The notes under the pieces were generated by a model. That model did not search any database, was not told the origin of the DNA, and worked only from the letters and a program-made list of their open reading frames with translations. From Bradyrhizobium sp. Ce-3 (GTDB lineage: Bacteria; Pseudomonadota; Alphaproteobacteria; Rhizobiales; Xanthobacteraceae): a stretch of DNA of 64,000 nucleotides. The translations under genes were made by a program, and so were the position numbers. Positions within the stretch are counted from its first letter, which is position 1. Each line of letters opens with the position of its first letter. Of this stretch, positions 63,973 through 64,000 are shown one piece after another. The stretch spans positions 124,001-188,000 of the forward strand of contig NZ_BQUV01000004.1 in the NCBI RefSeq assembly GCF_022835695.1, read 5' to 3'.

Positions 63973-64000
63973 CCATTTCGTCTCTGAGCTTGCGGCCCGA

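Noticed and set aside
1-64000. CRISPR arrays, prophage or restriction/defence systems
   Set aside because: No regularly spaced repeats, cas, phage or restriction genes were seen anywhere in the window. The nucleotidyltransferase at 46.3 kb has an MNT-type fold, but no HEPN partner gene is adjacent, so a toxin-antitoxin call is not supported.

Overview
The window looks like a chromosomal segment of a high-GC alphaproteobacterium, most likely Bradyrhizobium or a close relative. The grounds are the GC-rich codon usage, the gene families present (DUF6894, DUF1194, DUF1499, RT0821/Lpp0805-like lipoprotein, extensin-family protein), the linkage HDAC-xseB-dxs-tlyA-RNA methyltransferase, and several palindromic intergenic repeats of a kind common in that group. 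No species call is possible from sequence reading alone. There is no prophage, integrase, transposase, CRISPR array or rRNA; the only tRNA seen is tRNA-Gln(TTG).

Region 1 (1-23.8 kb) is the accessory part: a complete-looking type II secretion system (T2SS) broken into blocks. It holds a GspC/GspN-like protein (minus), a secreted alkaline-phosphatase-superfamily enzyme overlapping the secretin gspD, a ClpP-fold protein coupled to gspD, gspG and a large PstS-like phosphate-binding exoprotein (minus), two TPR-glycosyltransferases (a SPINDLY/OGT-type and a GT9-type), an orphan ECF sigma factor, and the tightly overlapped run gspE-F-H-I-J-K-L-M. A UDP-glucuronate decarboxylase-type gene and a small secreted protein follow. 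The cargo suggests a phosphate-scavenging T2SS comparable to the Pseudomonas Hxc system. The embedded glycosyltransferases next to a Ser/Thr-rich exoprotein suggest a possible secretion-plus-glycosylation module. No prepilin peptidase gene (gspO) is in the window.

Region 2 (24.4-32.3 kb) has tRNA-Gln, an acyl-CoA dehydrogenase, and a small-gene cluster on the minus strand (rpsU, a DUF6894 protein, a basic 81-residue protein, cspA). Two non-coding motifs are shared between the rpsU and cspA loci, including a two-hairpin element with compensatory stem changes. A VOC protein, a secreted protein, a LysR regulator and a DinB protein follow.

Region 3 (32.3-40.8 kb) has a damaged alpha/beta hydrolase, a periplasmic PaoABC-type molybdenum aldehyde oxidoreductase operon, an enoyl-CoA hydratase-family protein, a secreted 5'-nucleotidase and an HDAC-family deacetylase. 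Region 4 (40.8-47.1 kb) is xseB, dxs, a nucleoside 2-deoxyribosyltransferase, tlyA, a TrmA/RlmD-type methyltransferase and a frameshifted nucleotidyltransferase.

Region 5 (47.2-64 kb) is mostly housekeeping: DUF1194 VWA protein, clpS, a shortened EamA transporter, adenylate/guanylate cyclase, aroC, histidine phosphatase, an ECF sigma/anti-sigma pair, a DnaJ-type co-chaperone, a lipoprotein, pdxH, an SDR, a small CxxC protein, CorA, an L,D-transpeptidase convergent with an extensin-family protein, an acyl-CoA ligase and a DUF1499 membrane protein. Three genes (about 32.4, 46.3 and 48.6 kb) carry deletions or a frameshift. Long open frames antisense to most genes are GC-driven shadows and are left out.
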